A DNA stretch of 64,000 nucleotides from Dactylorhiza incarnata. Its lineage: Eukaryota > Streptophyta > Magnoliopsida > Asparagales > Orchidaceae. Where the stretch lies: the NCBI GenBank assembly GCA_033032865.1, contig JAWHQI010000079.1, positions 8,002,501-8,066,500 on the forward strand, given 5' to 3'. Numbering within the stretch: the stretch's first letter is position 1; each line of letters begins with the position of its first letter. The notes under the pieces are model-generated. The model saw only the letters and a list, made by a program, of their open reading frames with translations, had not been told where the DNA came from and searched no databases. A program made the position numbers and the translations under genes. Of the stretch, positions 1-9,600 are shown piece after piece.

Positions 1-689
1 TCGGAATAATATTTTTAGTTGATTTAACTAGAGTTCTAAATGATAAAATGCGAAAGATGATTTAAGCGATTTACTAGAGTTCTAAGTGATGAGAAATATA
101 GCGCGCGACGTCGAATTACCTTGAGACGAAAATAGATTTTTTGTAGAATTAAAAGTGATGACTTTTCAAAATATTAAGATGACTTGGCCGTGGAGGTTCC
201 ATAATTATGAACGCTCCTCTCTCGAGGGTACGCCCACCTGAGATTATGAATATTCGACCGAACTCTCGTTCTACAATCGAATGTTCTTAATACTCGCTTT
301 ATGTTGCGAACCCCGCTATTGGGTTTTTATTTCCAATTCGGGAGAGTTACCTCGTCCTCTCTCGAGGGTAGAGCGCACTTCTCTTTACCCGTGAGTGATC
401 AGTCCGTACACACGAGCCTCTCGGCTAACTAGGTACGAAAACGGAAATGAAAACCACACATCGATTATGTGGCTCCACTCAACGTGATTCTCGGGTAAAC
501 CTTAAGCGTTAATTATTTTAGAAAGAGATGTTTTAATTTTTATAGAAAAACTATTTTTGTGTCCCAATGCTCTTCGACGTCGTGCGCTAAAGGAAATTAG
601 CCACTCATCGGAATGGAGACGGCATTATCGGTTGAAAAATACATGTTTGATAATTAAAGCGGATATAAGCGGATAAAAAGGAAATAAAA

Positions 690-1010
690 AGACTTATATA
701 AAAACAGTAATAATATCCGTCCCAACCACCTTAAACAAGTGCTAAAAAGTTCTTAGCCTCTTATTTAAGAAGGGGGTGGTATAGAAATGAAAAGACTTAT
801 AAAGGTGCAGAAATAATATCCGTCCCAACCGACTTAAATAAGTGCTAAAGTAAATTAGCCTCTTATTTGAGAAGGGGGTGGTATAGAAATGAAAAGACTT
901 ATAAAGGTGCAGAAATAATATCCGTCCCAACCGACTTAAATAAGTGCTAAAGTAAATTAGCCTCTTATTTGAGAAGGGGGTGGTATAGAAATGAAAAGAC
1001 TTATATAAAG
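690..1010. repeat. Tandem repeat, three units of about 102 bp, inside the Athila-type LTR
   Basis: Three head-to-tail units begin near 715, 818 and 920 with atccgtcccaacc and end with gaagggggtggtatagaaatgaaaagactt. The second and third units are nearly identical and the first is more diverged. The related LTR at 57424-59111 lacks this block, so the expansion is private to this copy or subfamily. Confidence 0.9.
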
Positions 1011-1490
1011 ACTGAAATAAAAACTAAGCTACAAAAAAGGAAAATACTATCTCATACACGCACACACTCTAAAAGAAACTGAAAAAGAAAGCGTTTAAAA
1101 TGAAAGCGATAAAATAAGGCGAAAAAGAAAACGATAAAACTATTTTATGAAAGCTTGTAAATCTAAGCTATGAAAACAGTAAACCTAGATTATGAAAGCA
1201 ATAAAACTAACTATAAAAGCAATAAAACTAAATTATGAAAGCAATAAAGCTAAACTCATACACGCACACACACTAACATTAATAAAAAGAAGATGATCCA
1301 AATGAGAAAAACATCATTTTATTTCTGAAATCAGCATTACAACTAGACTAGGAAGACGAAAAAACTACAAACGAACTTAAACTGAAATGCAGAAGAGAAG
1401 CTCACAATCACTCAAAAGAACTCACAATACAACAAAAACCACTCAAAATTTGGATGAAAATAACTTCAGCCGAGCCCCTCTATTTATAGG

Positions 1491-1500
1491 GAAAATTTGA
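1491..1500 (-). promoter_or_regulatory. Candidate TATA box of the Athila-type LTR
   Basis: The minus strand reads CCTATAAATA. It lies directly downstream (minus sense) of the block of GTCACG..CGTGAC palindromic words, the same arrangement as in the other Athila LTR at about 58057. Confidence 0.55.
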
Positions 1501-1506
1501 GTTTTA

Positions 1507-2000
1507 CACGCCCTAGGTCACGGGCGTGACTTGAATGTCACGGCCGTGACTTAGGGCGTGACATTTGCTCGGCTGTATTCGCCGCCTTCTGGAAGGTCTA
1601 GCCGTCAAACATGGCTGCACACGGGCGTGACTTGGTATGTCACGGGCGTGACTTGGTGAGTCACGGGCGTGACTATGGGTGGCTGATGTCGGCAGCATGG
1701 GTGCGGCTTCGAGACGTGATGCGCTGGCGGCTCACGGGCGTGACTCTGCTGGAACACGGGCGTGACTTGTAGAGTCACGGGCGTGACTTGATCAACTCTT
1801 CGAGATTTCACCTGAAAACGGTTGCCAGCTGGAAATTTGGCTTTTAAAATTACACGCCCTTGGTCACGGGCGTGACCTCGGGCGTGACTTGAGCGATTTG
1901 TCGGGATTTGATCTGAATTGAGCCGTCCCGTTGATATTTGATCTTTAAAATTACACGCCCTTGGTCACGGGCGTGTCTAAGGGCGTGACCTGTGAAAATT
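1507..2000. repeat. Array of GTCACG-NN-CGTGAC palindromic words
   Basis: Many copies of the 14-mer GTCACGGGCGTGAC or its complement, with 6-base complementary arms around two central bases, lie at irregular spacing. Three larger hairpins combine the outer words CACGCCCT and AGGGCGTG around an inner word, starting near 1508, 1852 and 1955. The block corresponds to 57590-58043 in the other LTR. It sits in what should be U3. Confidence 0.85.
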
Positions 2001-2192
2001 TTGCAAAAAATTGCAAAAACAAAAATAAAACTAAGTTAGAAACCAGAAATAATAAAGAAGCAATTTATTCATTAATTTACATAGAAAATTCACAATATTA
2101 ATTAAAACTATACTAATACTTATACCAAAAATACATATTTTTTATTACTTATCACTTCTCCTTCTAATTCCCTTCTGTACAAGAGTTTTATT

Positions 2193-2337
2193 AATCCCTC
2201 TTCAAAGGATTTAGTGGTTCAAGATCTCCTTATCAAAAGATCTGGTGGTTCAAGATCTCCTTATCAAAAGATCTGGTGGTTCATGATCTCCTTGTCAAAA
2301 GATTAGTAGTTCTTAGAGTCTCCTTACCAAAAGACTC
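2193..2337 (+). repeat. Tandem array of five stem-loops with a near-constant loop
   Basis: Five units spaced 29-32 bases apart each form a stem-loop around a loop like CCTTATCAAA. Stems are AATCC/GGATT (2193-2211), AGATCT/AGATCT (2222-2243 and 2253-2274), GATCT/AGATT with one mismatch (2285-2304), and GAGTCT/AGACTC (2316-2337). In the 3' LTR copy the fourth stem is perfect, TGATCT/AGATCA (22496-22517). Different stems that stay paired around a fixed loop suggest selection on RNA structure. The array lies downstream of the TATA box at 21701 in LTR coordinates, so it should be in the transcript leader. Confidence 0.8.
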
Positions 2338-2581
2338 AGGCACAGTGGTGCATCCCAACCAGGTGGTAGAAGAGGGGAGTACTTACATTTTGTGGAACCT
2401 CTATAAAAAATATGTGCATCTTCTGGTTGCTAATTATTTGTGTTGTCCCTATAGCTAGTTTACATTACTGTTTTCTGCTTTACATTTCAGCACTATTTTA
2501 TTCTGCCTGAGATTTTAATTGAGCATAAATCCTTAAATTATTTTATTCTACTCACAGTTAGAATAGGAATAATTTTTAAAT

Positions 2582-2603
2582 CTCTATTCACCCCACTCTA
2601 GAG
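2582..2603 (+). other. U5 hairpin with C-rich loop, element A 5' LTR
   Basis: CTCTA (2582-2586) pairs with TAGAG (2599-2603) around a TTCACCCC-type loop, 32 bases before the primer site. The 3' LTR has the same hairpin at 22792-22814 with a slightly different loop. Similar hairpins with other stems occur in elements C, E and H. Confidence 0.6.
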
Positions 2604-2634
2604 GATTCTCAGAGGCACACTATGCACTTTCAAT

Positions 2635-2645
2635 TGGTATCAGAG
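2635..2645 (+). other. Primer binding site of copia element A
   Basis: The sequence TGGTATCAGAG, two bases after the LTR end, is the standard Ty1/copia primer site complementary to the 3' end of initiator tRNA-Met. Confidence 0.9.
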
Positions 2646-2673
2646 ATTGGTTGATCATTAAAAGACTAACACC

Positions 2674-4029
2674 TTGATTAAAAAGACCTCATACTCTTAT
2701 TTCTTTTTACAAACATATTTTATAAAGAAAATGAGTTCAAAGGATTATACTTCTACAAGACCCCCACTGTGTAACTTGAATAATTTCACACTTTGGAAGG
2801 CCAGAATAAGACTTTACATGAATTCCATTGATGAAGACATCTATAATGTTCTTCTCACAGGTCCTCCAGCTCCAGTCAGACAAAAGGCAGGAGAATTCTC
2901 AACAACAGAGGTTGTCCTAAGAAAGGAATGGACAGAGGCTGAGAAGAAGGTCAAGGCATGTGATGCCAAGGCCAAGAATATTCTGGTGTCAACAATGTCA
3001 GATGACATTTTCCAGAAAGTTGTTGACTGCCAATCAGCAAAGGAAATCTGGGATTCACTCACCACAATGGTGGAAGGAAGTATTGATGAAAGAAAGGACA
3101 AAAAGTCCCTTCTCATATCCCAATATGAGAACTTTCAAAAGAAAGCTGAAGAATCTGTTGCCAATATGTATGACAGATTCAGTCTTATCATTAATGAGCT
3201 CAAAGGCTTAGACAAGGAAATATCCTTAACTGAAATAAATGATAAGATTCTCATGTGCTTCCCTAGCTCATGAGATTCAAGAATCTGGGCAATCAGAGAA
3301 TCCAGATGCCACGGAGAGATCTCAACTGAAGCTTGACTAGGAAAGCTTAAGTCTTATGAGATGTTACTGAAAAATAGGGCTGAGCCAGAAGAGAGGGAAA
3401 CCACTCCAGCTCCTATCCAAAGGAGCCTAGATTTGAAAGCTGCTGAAGGAGAGTCCTCCACTCCTGAGGATGAAATGCTCAGTCTGCTAGCAAAAAGGTT
3501 CAAGAGGTGGGTCAAGACTGAGGAGTCAAGGAGAAAAGAAAGGGATTCAAGGCCCAGGTATGATAAAACTCCAAGGAAGGAGATTATCTACTATACCTGC
3601 AATAAACCAGGGCACATTGCTCCTGAGTGCCCACAAGAGCTAAGGGAAAGAAGTAACAAAAAAGAGGAGAAGAAGAAGAAGAAAAGTCCCTCAGAGGGAA
3701 GGACAAGAAGAAAGCAAAGGGTTTCATTGCTGAAACCTGGAGTGATTCAGAAGTGGAAGTGAGCTCATCCTCATCTGAAAGTGATGATGAAGCTGAAGCA
3801 GAAGAAACCTGCATGATGGCACTTGGAATGTCATCAGATGATGAAGAGGAACAAGTATCAGTTTTTGATGAATTTGACTTTAGCTCTGATGATTTTAAAT
3901 CATGTTTTAAAGATTTTTCCATCGAACATCTTAGGGTAGAAAAAGAGTTAAACACAACTAAAACTGAATTAGAGAATCTTAAGAAAGATGAAATACTTCT
4001 AATAAATCAAAATCTAACTAATGAACTTA
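2674..4029 (+). pseudogene. gag of copia element A, broken (5' part)
   Basis: Capsid-like copia Gag, as in nucleocapsid precursors that package element RNA. The first 199 codons (2674-3273; a better start is the ATG at 2731, MSSKDYTSTRP) carry the typical FTLWKARIRLYM and AKEIWDSL blocks of copia Gag. A frame break near 3270 is followed by the zinc-knuckle segment (3361-3762) with CNKPGHIAPEC. The first knuckle cysteine is tyrosine (TAC at the expected TGC position), so the knuckle is defective. Next comes an acidic, Ser-rich and coiled-coil tail in another frame (3753-4029). A PIF/Harbinger transposon then interrupts the coding sequence at NEL, which resumes at 17674 as NNKEIELIKLREEN. No protease, integrase or RT follows. 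Confidence 0.85.
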
Positions 4030-4549
4030 GGTCCCATTTGGTTCGGCTTTTTACTTCCGGTGCGGTAGAAACGCACTTGAGGGTTGTCCATAAGCAGCGT
4101 TTGGCGCTACTAATGGACTGAAACGGAGGTTTTTAATAACCTCCGTTTTTTTGTATAGCCCAGACGGGATTCCAGTCCCCAGTTTAGCCGCACCGGACCA
4201 GCGTTAGGTTTTCCTCTCCCCCGCGATCTCGCCTTCTCGTGTGTACTCGATCGCCGATTTCGCCGTCCCTCCTTGCCGCCGGTGCCTCCTCTCGCCTTCT
4301 CGCATGTCGTCGACGCCAGTCATGCCGCCCCTCGTCGTTCCTAGCTTCAACTCACGCCGCCACTTCCCGTTCCCTGCTACCACCGTCGTCGCCTCTCCAG
4401 TTTTTGTAAGCTGCCACATCTCCAATTTCTGCTACCTCCGCCGCCGCCTCTCTCGTTCCCTGCTACCATTATTAGGTATATCTCCTCTCTTTTTCAAATT
4501 TTATGGATTTTTAAATTTTGTATAGGCTTGCATTGTCATTTTTTTGGGG

Positions 4550-5435
4550 ATTATTATATGTGTGTGTGCTGTGTGATGATGATGGTGTTATATATGTGTT
4601 TGTTTGTGTGATCATTGGATAAATGTGTGTGTGTGTGTGTGGTTATGTGTGTTTTTGTTTTTGTTTGTGTGTATGTGTGTGTGGGTGTTTTCTTATATAA
4701 TTGTGTGTGTGTTTGTGTGTTTTCTTATATGAATGTGCGTGTGTGTGTGTGTTTTGTTATGTATGTGCTATATGTTGTATGTTTATGTGTGTTTGTATGT
4801 GTGTGTGTATGTGTTTGTATGTGTGTTTTGGTGTTTGTATGTGTGTGTTACGTGTATGTGTGTGCGTGTATTTATATTTGTGTATGTGTGTTTTGGTGTT
4901 TATATGTGTGTGTGTGTGTGTGTGTGTGTTTCAATTTTGGTGTGTATATGTTTGTGTGTGTGTTTGTATGTGTGTGTGTGTGTGTTATATGTGTGTGTGT
5001 GTATTTGTATGTGTGTGTGTATTTGTATGTGTGTGTGTGTGTTGTATGTGTGTGTTTGTGTGAGTTATATGTGTGTGTGTGTGTATGTTTGTATTTTTGT
5101 GTTTTATGTGTGTGTGAGTATTTGTATGTGTGTGTGTGTTTGTGTGTATTTGTATGTGTGTGTGTGTGTTTTGGTGTTTGTATGTGTGTGTGTTATGTGT
5201 ATGTGTGTGTGTGTATTTATATTTGTGTATGTGTGTTTTGGTGTTCATATGTGTGTGTGTTTTGTGTATGTGTGTGCGTGCGTGTGGGTTATATTTGTGT
5301 TTGTGTGTATGTGTGTGTGTGTTATATTTGTATTTTATGTTGTGTTATATGTGTATGTGTGTGTTTTTTTTTTCAATTTTGACGTGTATATGTTTGTTTG
5401 TCTTATGTGTGTGTGTGTATGTTTGTAGCTGTTTT
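4550..5435. repeat. TG-rich microsatellite region
   Basis: About 880 bp is almost entirely TGTG/TTTG/TATG dinucleotide-like repeat. Long cysteine/valine-rich open frames cross it on the plus strand and a Thr/His-rich one on the minus strand; these are composition artefacts. It lies between the left end of the Harbinger element and its ORF1. Confidence 0.95.
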
Positions 5436-5483
5436 GAATTTAATAGCTTTTGTATTTAGTTAAGAATTGTATTTTTTTTTAAG

Positions 5484-5931
5484 ATGGGTAAGGCGAAAGA
5501 CGGTGGTATCTCCGCTATATGAGATTCAAATGATGTCCTGATTTTTTGCGACATATGCATTCATGAGATAGAGCTTGGTAACCGACCGACAACCCATTTT
5601 AGCAAAGAGGGCTGGGTTAATGCGACTACCAAATTCCACCTACAAACTGGAAAAAAGTATGATAAGGTTCAAATGAAGAACAAATGAGATCATTTGAAGG
5701 AGTGGAAAATTTGGAGTGAGCTAAAACGTGAGTCCACTGGTTTGGGTTGGAATCCGACTACAAAGACTATAGATGCTTCAGACGAGTGGTGGACCGAGAG
5801 ATTGAAGGTATTCATTTATTAAAAAATGATCATTTAACTTTATGTTCAACTATTTGCCCTTCCTATTTTTTATTATAATATTGTAGGTTGTCCCAGCGGC
5901 CAAAAAGTTCAGATATGCTGGCATCCGCCCC
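5484..5931 (+). pseudogene. Harbinger ORF1, Myb/SANT-like DNA-binding protein (exons 1-2, left part)
   Basis: In PIF/Harbinger elements this protein binds element ends and helps import the transposase into the nucleus. Starting at ATG 5484 the frame encodes a Myb/SANT-like domain with RPTTHFSKEGW, then TGKKYDKVQMKNK, then a DEWW motif near the exon end. Two TGA codons interrupt it: one near 5520, and one after KNK near 5688 where the family has tryptophan (TGG to TGA). A probable intron with GT...AG ends runs from about 5807 to 5886. Exon 2 encodes AAKKFRYAGIRP and is cut at 5931 by the LTR element; the gene resumes at 15533. Confidence 0.85.
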
Positions 5932-7710
5932 TGATGAGTCCCAATTATATACACTTTTATGGACTCATCTGGGCCGTATTTCTAGTCTATGAACCACATT
6001 TTAGGCACGTTTTCATTCATATGTACTATTCCATGCTAGGTGCACCTTTAAGCCCATTCCGGTGTGCAATTGCGCTCCTTGTTGTTGGGGGTAAGCACAT
6101 GGTGCTCCCCTTCCCTTCTTCTATGTTTTTCTGTGCTGGACGTGTATTCCCAGCTGGTATATCTTGTTTGCAGGTGACCTGATCGTCCCGCTTTCCCCAG
6201 AATTCATGCCTGTGCATATCGCACGGTCGTGCGTTTCCTTGACGCACGGTCAGTTGCGGTCGTGTGTTTGTGTCTGGGCTGAAAATGGAGCGTCGGAGTT
6301 TACTCGTGCGTTTGAACGCACGGGCGGATTCGCCCATGCGTGAGTAAAACGCACGGTCAACCTGTGTATTCTTGATTTCTGAGCGTTGGATTTTACCCGT
6401 GAGTTTGAACGCACGGGCGGTGTTGATCGTGCGTGAGCAAAATGCATGGGCGGCGCAGCGTCTTCCCCAAGTCACGTTTTATCATTTAATAATGCACAGT
6501 CTGCGTACGGTCGTGCGTTCGACCGTGCGTGACCATTTTCTGACAGAATTTCTATTTAAGCCGCAGGTCTTGCCCTATTTGATCGATCGTTTTTCCCGCT
6601 CCCAGAGCTCCAGTTCCGCGCCCTTTTCGCCGTCCATAGCCGACCACCACCAGGAGGTGCTCCGGGACTATTCTTCACGCCTATCTTGAGCCCGGAGATC
6701 ATCTCGGCCTCCTCCTTCATCCTAGAGCTTCGAAGGAAGATTTAGCCGCCATTGCCATCAAGCAAGAGGAAGTTTGCAACCTTTACCGGATCGTGAGACG
6801 AAGAAGATGGGCTCATTCGAGAGTCGTGACAGCTCTCTCTACCCCGGACGTAGTTGAGGACCGAGCTTGGATGCGGATTGATAACCTAGCAATTCCAACC
6901 GTGACTCCTTGACGAGCCTTCGGATTCAGTCGATTTCTTGCCTTGTTCTTCTCTTATTGATGTGTATATGTTGTAGATCTTTATTATTATGATGAAGTAG
7001 CACTTAAACTAGTTTGTGTTTCTATATATTTCATGTCCATGTGAAATGATTTACTGTTTGAGTTGCTTGAGGTGCGCCCCATTCCTTCCTCCATCCCGCC
7101 GCCACGTTCGTGTGCCGCACTAGCAATTGCTAGTAGCGTGCTTGTCGACGAGGTGCTTGCGACCCTCATCCGTATGCCTACTCTTCCATTCGCCTAGCGA
7201 ACCATGGCATATCGGCCCGTGTAATCCATTCCGACTCCGCCGGTGCGAACCATTCCATCTGTATGCCTACTCTTCCACCCGCCTAGCGAAGCGTGGCATA
7301 GCGGCCCGTGTAATCCATTCGCCTAATGAAGCAGCGCGCTCAAGGCCTGCACAGTTCGATTCCGCTTTCCTACTCGTCCATCCGCCCTTGCGACGCAGTG
7401 AGCTCAAGGCCTGCCTAGTCTCCATCCCTCCAAGCGAAGCATTGCATAGCGGCATTGCATAGGAGTAGTTATAGTTATTTTCTCTTTATTTTCCACAAAT
7501 CAAATCCCCCATTTTCCGCATTCCATCCGACGTAAAGGACTTCAATCTCAAGTCCTTCCTCGAACGTTAACTCCACCTTACTGTGATCCTTGAGAGATTC
7601 GATACTCGGGGATTACTCCTCGTTTTATATTACTTGAACGATCGGTACACTACCGTTTCGTGCCGCAGTCTTGCTACCGCCTATAGCGGTGTGCTAAGAT
7701 TTTCTCATCA
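5932..7710 (+). repeat. 5' LTR of the pol-less element
   Basis: This LTR is 1779 bp. It holds palindromic CGCACG..CGTGCG words at 6220-6533, a TATA-like TCTATTTAAG at 6551-6560 just after them, and partly repeated segments (gcctactcttcca...ccgtgtaatccattc) at 7170-7330. Short open frames inside are not conserved enough to call genes. Confidence 0.92.
6220..6533. repeat. Array of CGCACG/CGTGCG palindromic words in U3 (pol-less element)
   Basis: Examples are CGCACGGTCGTGCG (6220-6233), CGTGCGT/ACGCACG around TTGA (6305-6322), and ACGGTCG/CGACCGT (about 6489-6508). In the 3' LTR the equivalent of the last one has 10-base arms (about 14325-14352). The array ends about 20 bp before the TATA-like box. 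Confidence 0.85.
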
Positions 7711-7719
7711 AGTTTTTTT

Positions 7720-7738
7720 TTGCGCCGTTGCCGGGGAA
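7720..7738 (+). other. Primer binding site, tRNA-Asp type (pol-less element)
   Basis: TTGCGCCGTTGCCGGGGAA lies 9 bases after the LTR end. It matches the 3' end of plant tRNA-Asp (complement TGGCGCCGTTGCCGGGGA) except for the second base. The Athila element at 59118 has the perfect version with the same tcatcaagttttt lead-in. Confidence 0.85.
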
Positions 7739-9101
7739 CACAGACGTGTGAGTTGCTGGAGAGGGAGTCGAGAGATTGTAGCTCTTCTCCATTTGTTTAT
7801 ACCGTTTCTTTTGTTCATTTTAGTGTTAAAATTTGATATTTCTATTTCATTTCTTCCTTTATCTAGTTTCGGCTTTTCTATAGCAGGAGTTCATTTAATT
7901 CTGGTTGCGTGTAGTTTTATTTTGCAAGGAATTGTTGATTTTTGTTTTATTCACATATTTCTGTGATGTATTCTGAAGCCGGGTGTCGCCTCTATGACAC
8001 GTTGCGTCGATAAATCGACGCCATGACTGCTTTAAACGCTGAGCATTGTATTAGGTGCTTGCTATGTCAAGGTTTAGGCCATATGTTGAAGGATTGCCCT
8101 CGTCTGTGCGATCCTTCCCCCTCTGAGGATGTGTACGCAGCATCCCCCCGTTTACGGGAGACTACTACTGTAACGCCCCTGATTTTCATTAATTATTTTA
8201 CGTACCCTCTGTGACGTAATTTTGGGCGTAAGGGCATTATGTCAGCTCGTCTGGTAGTGTTTCGAGTTTTAGCTTAGTTAAAGCTTGTGATTTAGGTCAA
8301 GCGTGCGAGATTTCGCGTCGTTTCGAGTTAAAGTGAAGATTTTGAGTGGATATCAAGATTTTAGCTTCGGAAGGCTTTATCCGGAGTTTGGCTCGTCGGA
8401 ATGGAATTCTGACTTCGCCGTTGGATTCGTAGCGCCGTTTTTCAGCTAGGGTGCGAATTTCATAGAAATCCGAGGTGTTTTGGTCGCCCTCGCAGTTTAA
8501 GTAAATTGGGGAATTAATTAATTATTTAAATAATAAATTTAGGTTTATATATAAGCCTAAAGCCTTCCCCTTTCCCTATTCATCCTCTTCCTCGATCAAA
8601 AGCAGCCGCCGAGGGTTAGGGCGAGAGCGGAGCTTCATGGAGCCTTCAACCGGCGATTCCTAGGGCTGTAGTGGTCGGAATCGAGTTTGGTTTGATGATT
8701 TGGAAAGCTCTCGGCGAGATCTTCGTTCTAGCGGTAAGCCTTTCTCGTTTCGTGGAGTTTTGGGAGCTTTGGTGGTGACCTGACCCCTCCTTTTGATCCA
8801 AAAAGTTTCAGGAATCTGTGCTCGTGTGTTTCCCTAGCCGATCCATAGCTTTCGGAGCAGAGATCTTCGAGTTTGCGAGGTTTAAGGCAAGTGGCTTCCT
8901 CCTCCTTCCCTTTCGTTTCTTGAGTATTGTTTTGCTTGTGTCGATTTCATGTCGCACGGTTTAACTTGAGTCTTGGAGTGTTGGTTTGGTAGTAAGCATT
9001 CTTGATTGTTCTTCCTCGCTAAGCATCGGATAGTTTTTCCCTGGAGAAAACCGTGAACTGGATAAACTCCCATTTTCTTTCTTCTTGCTAATTCCAGATG
9101 T

Positions 9102-9500
9102 CTCGAGAAATTGCCTATCTCTCGAGAAATCATTCTCATCTCTCGAGAAACTGCCTTCCTCTCGAGAAATGCTCCTCTCGAGAAATCCTTGAGCTCTCGA
9201 GACATTCCCTCATCTCTCGAGAAACTGCCTTCCTCTTGAGAAATGCTCCTCTCGAGAAATCCTCGAGCTCCGAGACATTCCCTCATCTCTCGAGAAACTG
9301 CCTCCCTCTCGAGAAATGCTCCTCTCGAGAAATCCTTGAGCTCTCGAGACATTCCCTCATCTCTCGAGAAACTGCCTTCCTCTCGAGAAATGCTCCTCTC
9401 GAGAAATCAAATTTCTTTTCTCTCGAGAAATCCTTTTGTCTCTCGAGAAGTTCCTTGTAGTTTTCGAGAAGTCCTAAATTTTGATGTGACTTTTGTTTCT
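9102..9500. repeat. CTCGAG-word array with ~74-bp higher-order repeat
   Basis: About eighteen copies of TCTCGAGA (palindromic core CTCGAG) plus several variants occur in 400 bp. A higher-order unit starting TCTCGAGAAACTGCC recurs at 9141, 9215, 9288 and 9362, period 73-74. Open frames on both strands through it are by-products of the repeat. Confidence 0.9.
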
Positions 9501-9504
9501 CGAG

Positions 9505-9600
9505 ACCACCGCCAGGGTCGCTGCCCCTTGGACCCCGTTAGGGGCTCTGCCCCTAAGACCCCGCCAGGGGCGCGGCCCCTTGGAACCCCGCCAGGTGCGC
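9505..9600. repeat. GC-rich short repeats in the solo LTR
   Basis: Three imperfect units of the type GCCCCTTGGACCCCGCCAGG follow directly after the CTCGAG array. Similar GC blocks are common in plant LTRs. Confidence 0.75.

Larger units (their letters stand above)
1..2154 (-). mobile_element. Athila-type LTR, minus strand, cut by window edge
   Basis: This is an LTR of a Ty3/gypsy Athila-like retrotransposon read on the minus strand. It aligns by eye with the complete LTR at 57424-59111. Shared blocks on the complementary strand include the stretch around the words gaccgaactctc and ccgctattgggt (180-330), matching 58660-58800. The LTR starts on the minus strand with TGATAAGT at 2154, as the other LTR starts with TGATAATG. 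Position 1 corresponds roughly to 58980 of the other copy, so a little over 100 bp of LTR and the whole interior lie off the left edge. It is inserted in the 5' LTR of copia element A: the sequence resuming at 2155 (cttctccttctaattccc) matches the interior of A's 3' LTR near 22366. The two Athila-type LTRs are diverged, so they come from separate insertions. Confidence 0.85.
2155..2632 (+). mobile_element. 3' part of the 5' LTR of copia element A
   Basis: This matches the last ~480 bp of A's complete 3' LTR (20840-22843) almost base for base. The first ~1.5 kb of the 5' LTR is displaced by the Athila-type insertion ending at 2154. The LTR ends in TTCA just before the primer site at 2635. It contains a tandem stem-loop array (2193-2337) and a C-rich-loop hairpin (2582-2603). 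Confidence 0.9.

Noticed and set aside
1507..2000. Short palindromic repeats with variable spacers, superficially CRISPR-like
   Set aside because: Spacing is irregular, there are no cas genes, the setting is a plant LTR, and the same words occur in the related LTR at 57590-58043.
4615..5459. Several long Cys/Val-rich open frames and a Thr/His-rich one on the other strand
   Set aside because: They are translations of the TG-rich microsatellite and exist in several frames at once.
7127..7462. 111-codon open frame in the LTR of the pol-less element, also at 14949-15284
   Set aside because: It is present twice only because LTRs are duplicated. It lies over internal repeats, another frame on the opposite strand is also open, and no domain is visible.
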